From assembly GCA_029531795.1 (NCBI GenBank), contig JAPEIS010000013.1:1302001-1366000 (forward strand): a stretch of DNA of 64,000 nt, given 5' to 3'. The notes beneath the pieces were generated by a model. The model had not been told where the DNA came from and made no database searches. It saw only the letters and a list, made by a program, of their open reading frames with translations. The position numbers and the translations under genes were made by a program. The DNA is from Sclerotinia nivalis. Its lineage: Eukaryota > Ascomycota > Leotiomycetes > Helotiales > Sclerotiniaceae. Positions 23,399 to 33,981 of the stretch are shown here, one piece after another (positions within the stretch are counted from its first letter, which is position 1; each line of letters begins with the position of its first letter).

Positions 23399-25194
23399 AT
23401 GTGTCAATTCGAATATTTTCAATATCAAAAATGTGGTCACAAAGCTATTGAAATCTCCGAATTTTGCAATATAGTTTTCTGGAGAGCCGGCATGACATCT
23501 CGCCTTACACCGTGTCCCGAACAAAATTTCAGAGCATTTTTTGCCAGAATCGGTACCTTAGATGGTTTGGATTTTGGTACTTGTAAATGGATCGGATTAA
23601 GTGGGTATTGCAAGATATGTGAAGAAGAATCTCATGTAAGTGCAGTCATATGCGATTTCCTGTATATGCTTGGCCGAGGTCACAGATTGAAGGACTAGCA
23701 GTTATGCATAACTGTCTCATTTGAAATTGAATGGAATACCACGAGCGCCATCACATCACTAATTCTTTGCAGATGCCAAAAGCCATTCCATACCGCACCT
23801 ATGAAGACTATGAGTTTCTCGAAGGCATCGGCGATCTCACTGGCGCCATCTTCGCTGTCAAGTTAGCTGAACCGATCACATACCCTCCTCCACCCCAATC
23901 GATGCAATATTCCTCTACTCCGAATGAGTTTGTTACTAAAGAATTCCTGGAAAAGGAGATAGCCAAACCCCCAACCCCACCACGTGAGTAAACCGGTCCT
24001 TTCAATCCAATACCTTTGAATGCTTCAGCTTTTGGATCGTCCCTCCCTTCTCAGCTGGTCAAATTTACCCTCTCTTTTCAATAAGTTGCTTGAAAAGTAT
24101 TAACCTCCCCGTGTTGTAGATGAAGCAACACCCGCCACTGGAGAAAATCTGTTGTCGCGTAGACTCAAGACTTCATTACACCATCCTTATATCTTCACCC
24201 CCTATATTAAAAATACGATTGCAGGTTTAATCTCGGTCGAAGACCAGGGCATCTCGACCTTGCTATCGATTCAAGATAGGGATATTCCCGAGGGAGCTTT
24301 AGAAAAAGGTACCATAAAGGAATTACGAGAACTGTACTTTCCGGCAAAGCTTCAAATGTACGAACTTAATCAAGGTGTCGACGGTGTCACTGATCAATGG
24401 AGAAGCCAAGGCTATTACGATGGCCGAATGTTAGAAGGTGTACCACCCAGCCAGTACTTTTGGGACCATGTAGGAATGACCCCTGGAGATGAGCAGTATC
24501 TCGTGGATAGGTTAAAGGATGGCATACCATTACGAATTGTCTGGCGGTAAGTTCAACGCCTTCCCTAACTTTAATTGTTCTTATTCATGTGAACATTCAC
24601 TCCCTTGGTTCGAGTGCAAGGCTTCAAAAATTAAAAGCTGACCCGCCCTCTTATAGAGAGAAGTTCAAGGAGAGGGGGATGGATCTCCCAATGTTTTACC
24701 AATACGGCCGAAAGCTGGAGGAGCACTTTCAAGGTCGTGGCGTGCGCGCCAACTCCAGGATGGGAAAGATCGAAAGAGAACTCAGTGAAAGATCCCAAGC
24801 AGCCGATGGTATTCAACCATTTGGTACATATCAAGAAAATTCGAGCAGTGGTTTGCAGCCCAGTCGAGAATCACTGCAGCGTCAGATTAATCCTTTTGGA
24901 CATAGCTTAGATGACCTCCACCAACAACGTTTGCAGCAGCAAATGCAACAAATACAGCAACAGAGGATGCAACAGATGATGGAGCAGCAGATGATCCGAC
25001 GGCAGATGATTCAACAGCAGCAGGCTCAACAACAGCCGATATGGCAGCACCAAATGCAACAACAATTGCAGGAGCAACAACAGCAGTTTGCGAACAAGGA
25101 GAAGGGTCCGATAGTGGCCGTAGAGGAAGTCGAGACAGAAGAGACATATGAGGCAGAGGTTTTGTGGGGAAAGAGTGGTGGCAGAGCCATTTGA
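23399..25194 (+). CDS. fungal protein with N-terminal Cys/His motif and C-terminal poly-Gln coiled coil
   Basis: Four exons: 23399-23635, 23773-23983, 24120-24546 and 24621-25194, giving 482 residues. Each join keeps phase and has a good acceptor. The N-terminus MCQFEYFQYQKCGHK is a motif seen at the start of many fungal hypothetical proteins; with the later CKICEEESH it could bind zinc. The middle (about 80-290) is predicted mixed and conserved-looking (YFPAKLQMYELNQGVDGVTDQW, WDHVGMTPGDEQYLVDRL). The C-terminus is a Gln/Met-rich stretch (24900-25090) likely to form a coiled coil, then an acidic end. I do not recognise a function. It could be a scaffold or regulatory protein, but nothing in the sequence proves that. 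Confidence 0.72.
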
Positions 25195-25540
25195 TAAAGA
25201 AATACGATCCGTTAATTGAATAGCACCGTTTAGGCGTATGAGACGTTATGAGCTGCCGTCGGAAACTTATGAAACATTGCACTTTGGCACTGCATATTTA
25301 AGAGCATGTAAGTTCCATTTACTACAATGGCAGATTTGATAATACAGTCTAGCACTACCACCGTTTAATAAAAGTAATATTAATGCGCGCTTGCCTAAAA
25401 TCCCAAAAGTGCTTAAAATCGATTTCTACCCGAACGCCGTTCGTCGACTTCCACTTGGATGATATACACGTACACAACAGTCATTTGTCTAACATCTCGT
25501 TCCATTTCATTGAAACTCCCCTTCGTCCACCGCTTACTCT
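25195..25540. other. intergenic, convergent 3' ends
   Basis: This gap lies between the poly-Gln protein and VMA16 stop codons. I see nothing beyond probable 3' UTRs. Confidence 0.6.
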
Positions 25541-26352
25541 CTATTCGAAGTCTGGTGCCTTTGATGATACTAACAAGCCGATGATGAGACCAAAAAGTCC
25601 AAGTACAGAACTGAAGATCTCGATAACTAAAATCTTGACGAATCTGGCACGAATTAGCATTTACACCCCGGATCGATGTGCCTATACCACTTACAAGCTT
25701 GGATCAGCAGCATCTGCCAAAGCAGCACCACTACCGTTGATGCCCACTGAAACACCGCATATCAAGTTGCACATTCCCACTGTTATGCCAGACCAGAATA
25801 AAGCGTATCCAGTATAGTAGTTGCTAGCAGAGTATAGATTCTCGCTTTCCATGAGACCGAGTTTTGAGGAAAAGACGATGGACATAATGACGCCGTAAAT
25901 GGCGACTACCTCGCAGAAAATGATGGAGATAAGATTCTTGGTTCGAATGCGAGGAGCCTTAACACCACCACCAAGGATCGAAGAACCGGTTATGAGGATT
26001 CCCCTGAATATTTTGTGAGCTCAAATTCGAGGAAGAGGGGCGAAGCTATTCTGTACCATGCTGCCCCAACAACTGACAATCCTATACACATGCCAATACC
26101 CATATCTGCCCACGCATACGGCGATATTTCTTCGAGAAATTGTCCGACCTATTGTTCTTATTAATAATCGCTCTTCTTGAATCGCTTTGCGAGATTCATA
26201 CATTGAAAGCTTCTCCATCGCCAGTAAAGAGCATATCTAGTAGCAACACCCGTTAGCTTTAATTCATCAAATCAAGCAAGAGTTCAAAACTTACAAGCCC
26301 CGACCACTGCCAGTGCTGTGGTAGCACCACCAATTCCATATGTAAGGCTCAT
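25541..26352 (-). CDS. VMA16: V-type proton ATPase proteolipid subunit c'' (Vma16)
   Basis: Five exons: 26352-26295, 26236-26202, 26148-26057, 26003-25695 and 25643-25541, giving 198 residues. Subunit c'' is part of the membrane ring of the vacuolar ATPase. Hydrophobic helices and family motifs are clear: [60 protein letters not shown] (carrying the essential Glu), [19 protein letters not shown], and the last helix [20 protein letters not shown] ending SSKAPDFE. The [11 protein letters not shown] segment identifies c'' rather than c or c'. The second exon is only 35 nt. The start is 251 bp from the divergent TOA2 start. Confidence 0.94.
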
Positions 26353-26603
26353 CTTGTCCAGATAATCTTCGTCAACCAAATGAAAGGAATTGAGTGTTGA
26401 TTGTTGTCAACGAAGCTGTACTTATGATTTGCGTTAGTCTGTCAAGCTCCAACCGAAAGAGCAACCTGAATCGCCAACCGTAGCTAGCGCCAAACGCTGC
26501 GCAATCAGCCGCTTACTTCAGCCTCCATCCATATATAAACAACAATCATCGACGACATCACTTTTCTCTCTTCAACCGCAAATCTCGAGTACAATCATAC
26601 AAG
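26353..26603. promoter_or_regulatory. compact bidirectional promoter VMA16/TOA2
   Basis: Only 251 bp lie between the two divergent start codons, so both promoters must be within or overlap it. I cannot name specific factor sites. Confidence 0.5.
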
Positions 26604-27105
26604 ATGGCGGCTCCACAGTCTTTCTACGAGCTATACCGCCGTAGCAGGTACTGTGCCTTATTTTGCTAGACACAAGTACACAAATATTTCTACATTTACT
26701 GACAAAGCATTAAGTATCGGCATGGCGCTCACAGATACCCTTGACGATCTGATCAGCGAGAGACGTATCGAGCCTCAACTCGCAATGAAAATATTGGCAA
26801 ACTTTGATCGGAGTATCACGGAGGTTTTGGCAGATAAAGTCAAGGCCAGATTGACGTTCAAGGTATATGCGCTCGGGGGCTTGCAGGAGATATCATTCTT
26901 CGACATTGGGGTGCAACAATGAAAGAACAATTTAGCTAACTCGATGGTGAAGGGACATCTCGATACATATCGTTTCTGCGACGAGGTCTGGACTTTCTTG
27001 ATTAAGGATGTGACTTTCAAGATGGAGAACTCCAGTCAATCGGTCACGGCTGATAAAGTCAAGATCGTGAGCTGCAACAGCAAGAAGCCTGGTGATCCTC
27101 AGTAA
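26604..27105 (+). CDS. TOA2: transcription initiation factor IIA small (gamma) subunit
   Basis: Three exons: 26604-26647, 26715-26862 and 26953-27105, giving 114 residues, normal for the family. TFIIA stabilises TBP on promoters. The N-terminal helical domain reads [20 protein letters not shown] across the first join, then [18 protein letters not shown]. The second join yields [19 protein letters not shown], and the beta-barrel end is [15 protein letters not shown]. All are diagnostic of Toa2. Without splicing only the middle 89-codon frame is visible. Confidence 0.94.
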
Positions 27106-28171
27106 ATAGGAAGTGGGGACGAACATTCACGGAAGTGCAACATTTTTATTTGGGAGTGGAAGGCGGGAAGGGCAATGGCGATTAAGAATGGATGATTGAG
27201 AATGATTTCCGGGATGATCAACAATGGTTATCACAGATTGGGCTCAATGACTTTAGAGGAAGGATATCTGGCGTTTATTGGTTCCCGTGGCGTTTTGTGG
27301 CACCTTTTCGGAGAATGAGGAAAGCATAGCTATCTCGTTCGTACGTATCTGCACATTATCAGAATCATAGACGTCGCAATTTGATGCGATGCTAATCTAA
27401 TAACAGAATCTAATCAAGTCTGTTTACCAATCTTTCTCAGTGTCGCTATGCTTCTGTAAAACTCGATTAGGGCGCGAAATAAGACCAAAGCTATTCCAAC
27501 ACAGCTTTTCAATGTTTGAATTGCTATGAGCAATTGAAAAGGTGCTTCAGGGAACAAGATATGCCTCACATGAGAAATTTCCAACGGTGAAAACATTGCT
27601 CATATTACTGGCAATCTATGTTGGAGGGATTGACTATAAGCTATAGAGTATGGGTGTTACATCAATATACCCCCCTCCACTCTACTTTCTCACTTCTTCT
27701 TCATTCCCTGAGGCGACTTTTCAGTCATCGAGATTAATTTGGATATTGAAATGTTTTGCGGGGGTAGTAACCTTTTCTTGCATTTTGAGATCTAAAATAA
27801 AGATCCAAGTCAAAGCTCTCAACATGAATACTTCCTAGGCTACTAATGATGTATGTGGCCTGAACTCATGTATTTTCTCTTCGAGTGCCTCGATTCATTC
27901 ATATTGAAGATTGATATCGTTTTTGATTCCCGTTCAAATTGTTCACCCCAAATGCTCGGCTTGTCATTGAACGCAGCCGAAGTGTGGAATCGATTCTGGT
28001 TTGAGAATTGACCAACACCACATTATTTCTTGGCAATGATCAGTTAATCACATTTGATGGTTGGCCTCTACGATAGCGTACCAACCCCTCATTCAACATC
28101 ATTTGAACACGACTTCAATTCCCCATCAATATTCCATTTCATACCAATTACCCTCCTCAAAATTTGAAGTC
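27106..28171. other. intergenic region with an inverted pair of diverged repeats
   Basis: No complete gene is visible. Two related arms, inverted to each other (27465-27555 and 27704-27793), are listed separately. A TTG-initiated extension (28061-28171) of the next gene is open but lacks an ATG. Confidence 0.55.
27465..27793. repeat. diverged inverted repeat, arms about 90 bp, coding-like
   Basis: The minus strand at 27555-27465 and the plus strand at 27704-27793 align without gaps at about 60% identity by eye. The best part is TTCCCTGARGCRMCTTTTCA. Both arms translate to a related peptide beginning FPEAPFQ / FPEATFQ. This suggests two copies of an old element or gene fragment in opposite orientation; the origin is unknown. 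Confidence 0.45.
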
Positions 28172-28822
28172 ATGCATTCTCCATTGCCGATGATCAAGAA
28201 GTTCTTTCAGACTGCCAAAAACATGGTAAAACGGAAAGGGAAATCAAAACCTCCCACTCCCGCTAGAACTGACTCGGCTACTACGTCAGCACCAGTACCG
28301 ATTCAGAATGATGATGCGCCCATGTCCCCTTCGTTTACCACGGGATCTATGGTTACTTGCGCGGAAGGCTCGTGGTCTACTGCACCAAGTGACATACACG
28401 AGGTACTAGACGACGTTGCTGTTGAATCCGAGGATATATTTCCTAGCGAGGAAGCGTCCTGGGATGAAGAACCTGAAGAAAACTACCACGAGTATTTTTG
28501 GGAGGAAATAGAGGAATTTCCCCATGCGGAAAGAGATGTCGAGAACGACATAGACGCCGTTGCGACTGCGCTTTGCGTCGAGGGGCTTATGTTAGCAAGC
28601 TGTAGCGTGGTCGGTTCAAGTATTTCTGGGATAGATTTGTTCAATCGTTACAGATTTGAGACTCTTCCCTCAATTCCCCCATCTGAGCTAGATGAAGATG
28701 AGATGGAGACAATGCCGTGGCACGTCAATATGCCCTTGGAACAGCCACAGGAACAAGAAGATGAAAAGACTTCGATGAGTCTTATGCAGACGATTAGCAA
28801 CACGTGGAGTGAGTTAAAATGA
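28172..28822 (+). CDS. acidic orphan protein
   Basis: A single uninterrupted frame of 216 residues from the first in-frame ATG (MHSPLPMIKK). The frame is open 111 bases further upstream but has no ATG there. It starts with a basic, helical segment (MIKKFFQTAKNMVKRKGKSK), continues with a Ser/Thr/Pro linker, then a strongly acidic region with aromatic residues (ENYHEYFWEEIEEFPHAERD) and a short hydrophobic stretch (GLMLASCSVVGSSISGIDLF). No signal peptide or known domain is visible. I do not recognise it. It flanks a gene-poor island with dead genes and may be lineage-specific. The absence of introns and the acid bias keep confidence moderate. Confidence 0.5.
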   Translation: MHSPLPMIKKFFQTAKNMVKRKGKSKPPTPARTDSATTSAPVPIQNDDAPMSPSFTTGSMVTCAEGSWSTAPSDIHEVLDDVAVESEDIFPSEEASWDEEPEENYHEYFWEEIEEFPHAERDVENDIDAVATALCVEGLMLASCSVVGSSISGIDLFNRYRFETLPSIPPSELDEDEMETMPWHVNMPLEQPQEQEDEKTSMSLMQTISNTWSELK

Positions 28823-30075
28823 GTCTGCGCTCGAAAATATCTATTCGGTCTTTACAGACAAAGTCTACTTGAGATCTGTCGATTTTGCTTGCGAGATACT
28901 GAGCCCCTTGTAGCCAACATTTCCTGCATCTTTACGTGAGCTGGTATTATTGATACAGTTATTCCGAAGATTGTCGCTGGACGCAAAGCTTTTACCAGTA
29001 TCTCTAATTCTCGCAAGCAACGCAGGAAATTTGCAAGTTTTGACGACATAGAAGGTCGATTGGTGCCTTGGAACTAGAGAGAAATTGCCTTGAGTTTCGC
29101 TCAACATCTCAATCCTCCGCTATTTACCCATACATCCACACCCAACGATACTTATGCTATATTCTCTCCCCTCCGAAAGAATCCAAAGCAGCAACCTCCA
29201 TCCGCGCAATCGCGTGACAGTCCCAATCAAGTTTTAGATATTTAACATGCGAATGTTCGATCCCAACCCTTACCCTAGAATCCCTCAATTACAATGGGGT
29301 AACTCATCGGCCCCAAACAATGCAGAAGCAAAGACGATACCACATACCGCCCAGGCACGGTTGTTTCTACAAGGGAATTGCAACTTTTAAAGTACATATA
29401 GGGGGTTGGGAGAATGAGAACAGCGGGGAATGGATGTATCGGGAAGTTAGAAGTCATATAAACAGCAATCTCAACTCATTGTTCACACCGTGATTTAAGT
29501 CATTTTCCTATTCTTCTGTAGATCACATATTTAGCTACTACGAGAGAAAATCCTGGTGAATTCGTTCCTACAAAGTACGGGCAATGACTCAAACCTTTCC
29601 TAACCCTAAAAGTGTTGCTCGCCAACGGAGATGTAAAGCGAAATGTAACGCCAAATATACATTCGAAGGATTCTCAAGCGCCTCCGCAGTAGGCTACCTA
29701 GTAGTCTAGACGGCAGTGCGACAATGAGAGCTTCTTGATTCTTCGAATTCATTCTGAATACTAGTTCAAACATTCAAACCTTTTCAAATATTCAAAAACT
29801 TCAAAACTAGTCTACTAATACGGAATACTGATACTGTGCACCGTAGTCTTCGACACAACTTGACCGTCATTTCTCAGAATGTCCTCCCAATTTCTTCCAG
29901 CATAACTTGATTCTCGTTAGCCTTTCTCTCAAACTTTAAAATTCCTCCGCTCCATTATCTTAGACCTTCCAGTATATTCAAATACCCTGAGAGCGGATAT
30001 AGCAGCCAGAATTTTCATCGAACACCTGTCGATTTATGTATAGAATTGACCGTGACTCCCTCCTGGAATTCTCTT
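28823..30075. other. gene-poor intergenic region
   Basis: Only short frames are present, none with recognisable domains. The region adjoins two pseudogenes and may hold more decayed sequence that I cannot identify by eye. Confidence 0.5.
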
Positions 30076-30475
30076 TTAACTGCCACCAACCAGGCTTGAT
30101 AGACTTCTTCCATGCTCAATTAACCGCCTGTATTGTATGCTAGAAGTTCTGATACCTGGTTTCCCGTCTTCGAGCAAGGCTCTTACGAAAGGTCCGATGG
30201 TTTTGATTGAAACGATGTTCGGCATCTTCGAATGCCCATCCAGTGCCCAATGAATTAGTATCCCCATCCTCCGAATCAAAAGTCTGGGAGATCAATCTAT
30301 TTGTATTGTAGACACTAAAGTAGATAAATGATTTTTTCTTAATCAACTCCGTTGCTCTTTCGCGATGTATTCGGTAATGACAGCTTTGGAATCCCAATGC
30401 AGAGAGTTACACTTTCCGCCTGTCATCTCCTCCATTAATAGGAGAGCAGAATAGATCAAGCGTTCAAATGTTCAG
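30076..30475 (-). pseudogene. decayed NmrA-like NAD(P)-binding protein
   Basis: The minus strand encodes the middle and C-terminal part of an NmrA-like family protein (atypical NAD(P)-binding Rossmann proteins of fungal regulation and secondary metabolism). Recognisable pieces in order are FERLIYSALLLMEEMTGGK, HWDSKAVITEYIAKE, then in another frame KKKSFIYFSVYNTNRL, and back in the first frame IGPFVRALLEDGKPG. In-frame stops occur before FERL, after the EYIAKEQRS segment and again before the last piece, so at least one frameshift and several nonsense codons are present. The N-terminal Rossmann motif is not found. The gene is therefore broken. The family call rests on the conserved FIYSAL..GGK..FDSKA..EYI pattern. 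Confidence 0.68.
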
Positions 30476-31189
30476 ACATTGGATGTAGCTAGTACGGCAC
30501 TCTTGCCGTTGCCACTTCGGCCTGGGATGCAGCGAATGAATGAAAGACGTTCACAAATGGCCATTGCAAAATCTTTTGTAACAATCCATTTCTGCTGAGA
30601 CTTGGGTCGCGTTGCTAATATGAGATTTTAGTTTTTGGCTCACAGTTTAATCTGCAGGACCATATCACCGCGTCTCTTGCCCTCGTCGCCAGAGCGTTTT
30701 ATATGCAGATCACGTGGGACTTGGGGCGATGTAGCGTTGGAGACTTATGAATGACATATCTCAAAGAATTTGAACACCAAAACACCACTCAAATCTACCG
30801 CCTAGTCCATTCACCACACATGCCACCTCCGAACTTGGGTACCAAACTGCAGCGCAATATTACTTCTCGTATATTGTCTCACACACCGTGACAATATGTA
30901 TGGATTGTAAGTACATCTAGAAGAGCTCGTAAGGCTAGATCTTGAGCACGTTGTACAGGAGTCAAATGCGCATTCAGGTCCGGTCAAACTGCTGTCGCCA
31001 ACAAGCTTACGTGTGATAGAGTGCTACTACAGAGGAGTTCAGGACTGCCTTGAACGCAATGTGGGGAATTTACCCCTAGGCGCCGTCTTTGGAGAGCGCA
31101 CGCATAGATCATAAGTCGTACCGGCGAATCGTAATCGTGCTTCCAACTTGGCAACAAACGGTGACCAAGGATATATATTCGAGGTCAGA
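30476..31189. other. gap between two pseudogenes
   Basis: This probably contains the lost 5' parts of both decayed genes and their old promoters. I see no intact frame. A CACGTG motif occurs near 30714. Confidence 0.45.
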
Positions 31190-32028
31190 AAGCAGAAGAA
31201 TTATTTGAAAAAAGGTTTCGAGAGCTTAAATGGCGAGATTGAAGCTCATTTGCGAATGCCAGATCTTCTCTGCCAGCAGCCAAGAAGTTGATTTCTCGCA
31301 TTCTTATATGTCCATGTTCACAGAAATTGGATGTTGTTCTCCTTCCAGAATTCCTCGAAAAGCAAAAGTATCAAAACCACACGAGAGAAGAATTAGCTTG
31401 CGATTTGGGCGCGAACACAGATCTGGACTCCCTCTCCTGGGCTCGATAGAATCCACAATCTCTGCAGTGGTTCCAGTAGCTCATGAGCGTTTTTCGGGAG
31501 GGCGACTGGCTGAATGTAGTCCCTACCATAAGTAAAAGCAAGTTATATGCGGTCCTCGTTGATGTTGGAGATGTTATGGGCCAGCAATGTGGTCGACTTG
31601 TAGCACGTTATCCCAAACTTGAGGACAGGTTAATCCTGCAAGATCGCCCGGAGACTATCAAGATAGCGCCTTTAAAAGGCGTATAACTTCTTCACAACAT
31701 GGTAAGCTTTCCAATACATTCCAGGTTTTACGCTGATGAAAAGGATTCACAGGCGCGTAATTTCATTCTCTTCGTCTGTTCTCCATAACTTGGGTGGGGA
31801 GGCGGGACAAAGCGGTTCAAATTCTCATCGATGAGATGGTCCTTCCAACCACTGGGGTTCACTGGTGATCTGCCTGCCTGGATCTGTAGATGTACGCCAT
31901 GCTCGTCATATGGAGCGCAACGAGAGCAGTGGCATTCTCTTCTTGGCAAGACTGGCTTACAAATCATAGAGATCAAGACTTACAACCCCGTTATGCGACA
32001 TCCTATTATCATCGTGCAACCCGAATGA
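31190..32028 (+). pseudogene. decayed SAM-dependent O-methyltransferase
   Basis: Fragments of a class II fungal O-methyltransferase lie in collinear order but in different frames. First comes a diverged N-terminal part (31190-31480), then the SAM-binding core LYAVLVDVGDVMGQQ (family VDVGGGxGH, here degraded) with KLEDRLILQDRPETIK. After a stop at 31684 follow DKAVQILIDEMVLPTTGVHW and SACLDL, separated by a TGA and followed by a TAG. The C-terminal end is QWHSLLGKTGLQIIEIKTY in another frame, ending at 32026-32028. Several stops and at least two frameshifts show that it is dead. Such enzymes methylate polyketides and other secondary metabolites. With the NmrA-like relic it looks like the remnant of a secondary-metabolism locus (inference). 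Confidence 0.72.
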
Positions 32029-32614
32029 GCGGATGGTGTTAGAGTGCCAGTTATACATTAGTTTGGGAAGGAGGGAGAAATGTGAAAGCAGAGTCTGTGG
32101 TGGCAGAAAAGAAAAGGGGGGGGGGGGGGGCAATGATCAAGTTTCGGGTACCATTATACCATATTGACATTTAGAATATTGCAGTAGAATCAATGGCGAG
32201 AAACTCTGACTTAGGCCAACCCAAGTAAAAAAATATATATCGTAAAAGTCCTTCATGATTTTGAAAATATGGCGTTCTGCACGGAATCCGATGAAGAACA
32301 AGAAGGCGCGACGCACACGACTCACTAGTTCAGAAAACGCAATAATTTTTATTTTAATTTTTATTTTTATTTTTAAAAAAAAGTCCAAATAACTTGTACA
32401 AGTATGTGACGACAACTCTCAAACTGATAGAATTAACAGCGAGACTCTGCCGTGACGTATATCAAAACATCGTGCCTATGATCAAGCATCAACGCGATCC
32501 CCACGATTATTTCCGGGCACCGTAACTCACTACATCACCCCAAACCACCCCTCAAACAAAGGGATAAACAGCTATCGCAACCCTAACCATAAGCAAACTC
32601 CAGGCACGCTCACC
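32029..32614. other. intergenic with low-complexity tracts
   Basis: This contains a run of 15 G at 32116-32130 and an A/T homopolymer-like tract (ATTTTT repeats then A8) at about 32345-32382. No coding region is supported. Confidence 0.6.
32116..32130. repeat. poly-G homopolymer (15 G)
   Basis: A run of 15 G follows GAAAAGAAAA. Its length is prone to assembly error and to strain variation. Confidence 0.8.
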
Positions 32615-33981
32615 ATGCTCCGCCCTACCAAACGCAGAACCCAATCCTCGACCCTCTCCTCCACCTCCACCAACGAATCCGACAACCGCGAGCTTTCGGC
32701 ATTCGTAGACAGGCCTGCCGGTACAACAACAGCTCTCACTTCCAACACTCTCCGTGACGGAAGTGAATCCACCATGACCGCTACAATTATGGCCGAGGAA
32801 ACTATTGGTGGAGCGGATGATCCGCGTAAACCCCTCTTAGGCACAACAGGTGCAGGGGTTAGGCTTAAGCTTCGGGCTAAGAATAGGATTATCAATGATG
32901 GATCTTATAGTGCAACTACGGTTTCGAAGTCGATATCTTCATTACATCGTGAAGGGAGAGACGAGTTAGAGTTGGAAGAAGAAGACGACGAAGAAGAAGA
33001 GGTACAGCAACAGGAACAGGAACATATGATGGAGAATATTAGTCGGAAATCGCAGTGGATTTTATTGGCTGTGGCTAGTGGTGCTTGTGCGGCTTTCAAT
33101 GGGGTTTTTGCAAAATTGTAGGTTGCGGTTTTTGTTTCTTTTGCATTGCATAACATTTCTTGTACGGGTTCGGTAATGTCATGAATGGGGGGAATAGAAG
33201 AGGAGAGTTGTGGTTTATCGATGTGTGTGCGAGCATTGGAGTACTTTCTCGCAAAGCTATACGGAACGAACGGCTATTGTCATCGCTAGGAGTTAATGCG
33301 CTGACACTACATACATAGAACAACGACACAATTAACGACTTCTTTTGCAGAGCATGTTGCGGGATTTTTCGGCTTAGGGAAGGGCGAAAAGGTGGTTGAA
33401 TATGGTGTGCGAGGAGTGAGTTTCCGGTTCTTATGCAATTAGTCGATGTTTCTGAAGGTAGCTCTTCATGTGAAAATGGAACACCAGCACAACCACAAAC
33501 CCTAAACTGTACGCTTGCTAACCTATAATTGTAATAGATATTTTTCCTCCTCAACCTCGTCTTCAATGGTATAATGTGGACGCTCTTTACCAAAGCCCTC
33601 GCGCGGGGTACCTCGACCGTACAAGTCTCCATCATAAATACATCATCCAATTTCATGATAACCGCCGTTCTTGGCTTTATAATCTTCTCAGAAAGTTTAC
33701 CACCATTATGGTTTTTGGGCGCGGCATTACTAGTTGCCGGAAATGTGATTATCGGCCGGAGAGAAGAGGAAGAGAAAGGGGATAGTAGTGGACACGATAT
33801 GGAGAATGGAGAGGGCAGAAGAAGAAGCGGTAGCGAAGGAGAAGAAAGGGAAGGACTCTTAGGGGAAGAATTAGAATTGAATGAAGGCATTGTGGAGGGT
33901 GCGGATGGAAATAATAAAAGAGATGATGATGTTTTGGATTTGGGATTGGATGATGAGGAGGAGGATTTATTAATCCATTGA
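32615..33981 (+). CDS. TMEM42/EamA-like multispanning membrane protein
   Basis: Three exons: 32615-33117, 33319-33415 and 33538-33981, giving 347 residues. The first 140 residues are a Ser/Thr-rich, then acidic cytosolic tail. Membrane segments follow: WILLAVASGACAAFNGVFAKL, then after a TTTQLTTSFAEHV loop, IFFLLNLVFNGIMWTLFTKA, STVQVSIINTSSNFMITAVL and LWFLGAALLVAGNVIIG. This is the half-size drug/metabolite-transporter fold of TMEM42 and EamA proteins. The acceptor at 33318 is chosen because it keeps the LTTTQLTT loop and the phase; a later CAG at 33350 would lead to a stop. The C-terminus is a long acidic tail. Substrate and membrane are unknown; a transport function is inferred from the fold only. 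Confidence 0.82.

Noticed and set aside
31684..32028. Intact second gene made from the C-terminal methyltransferase frame
   Set aside because: The conserved blocks lie in two frames with in-frame stops between them, so this is decay and not a short functional gene.
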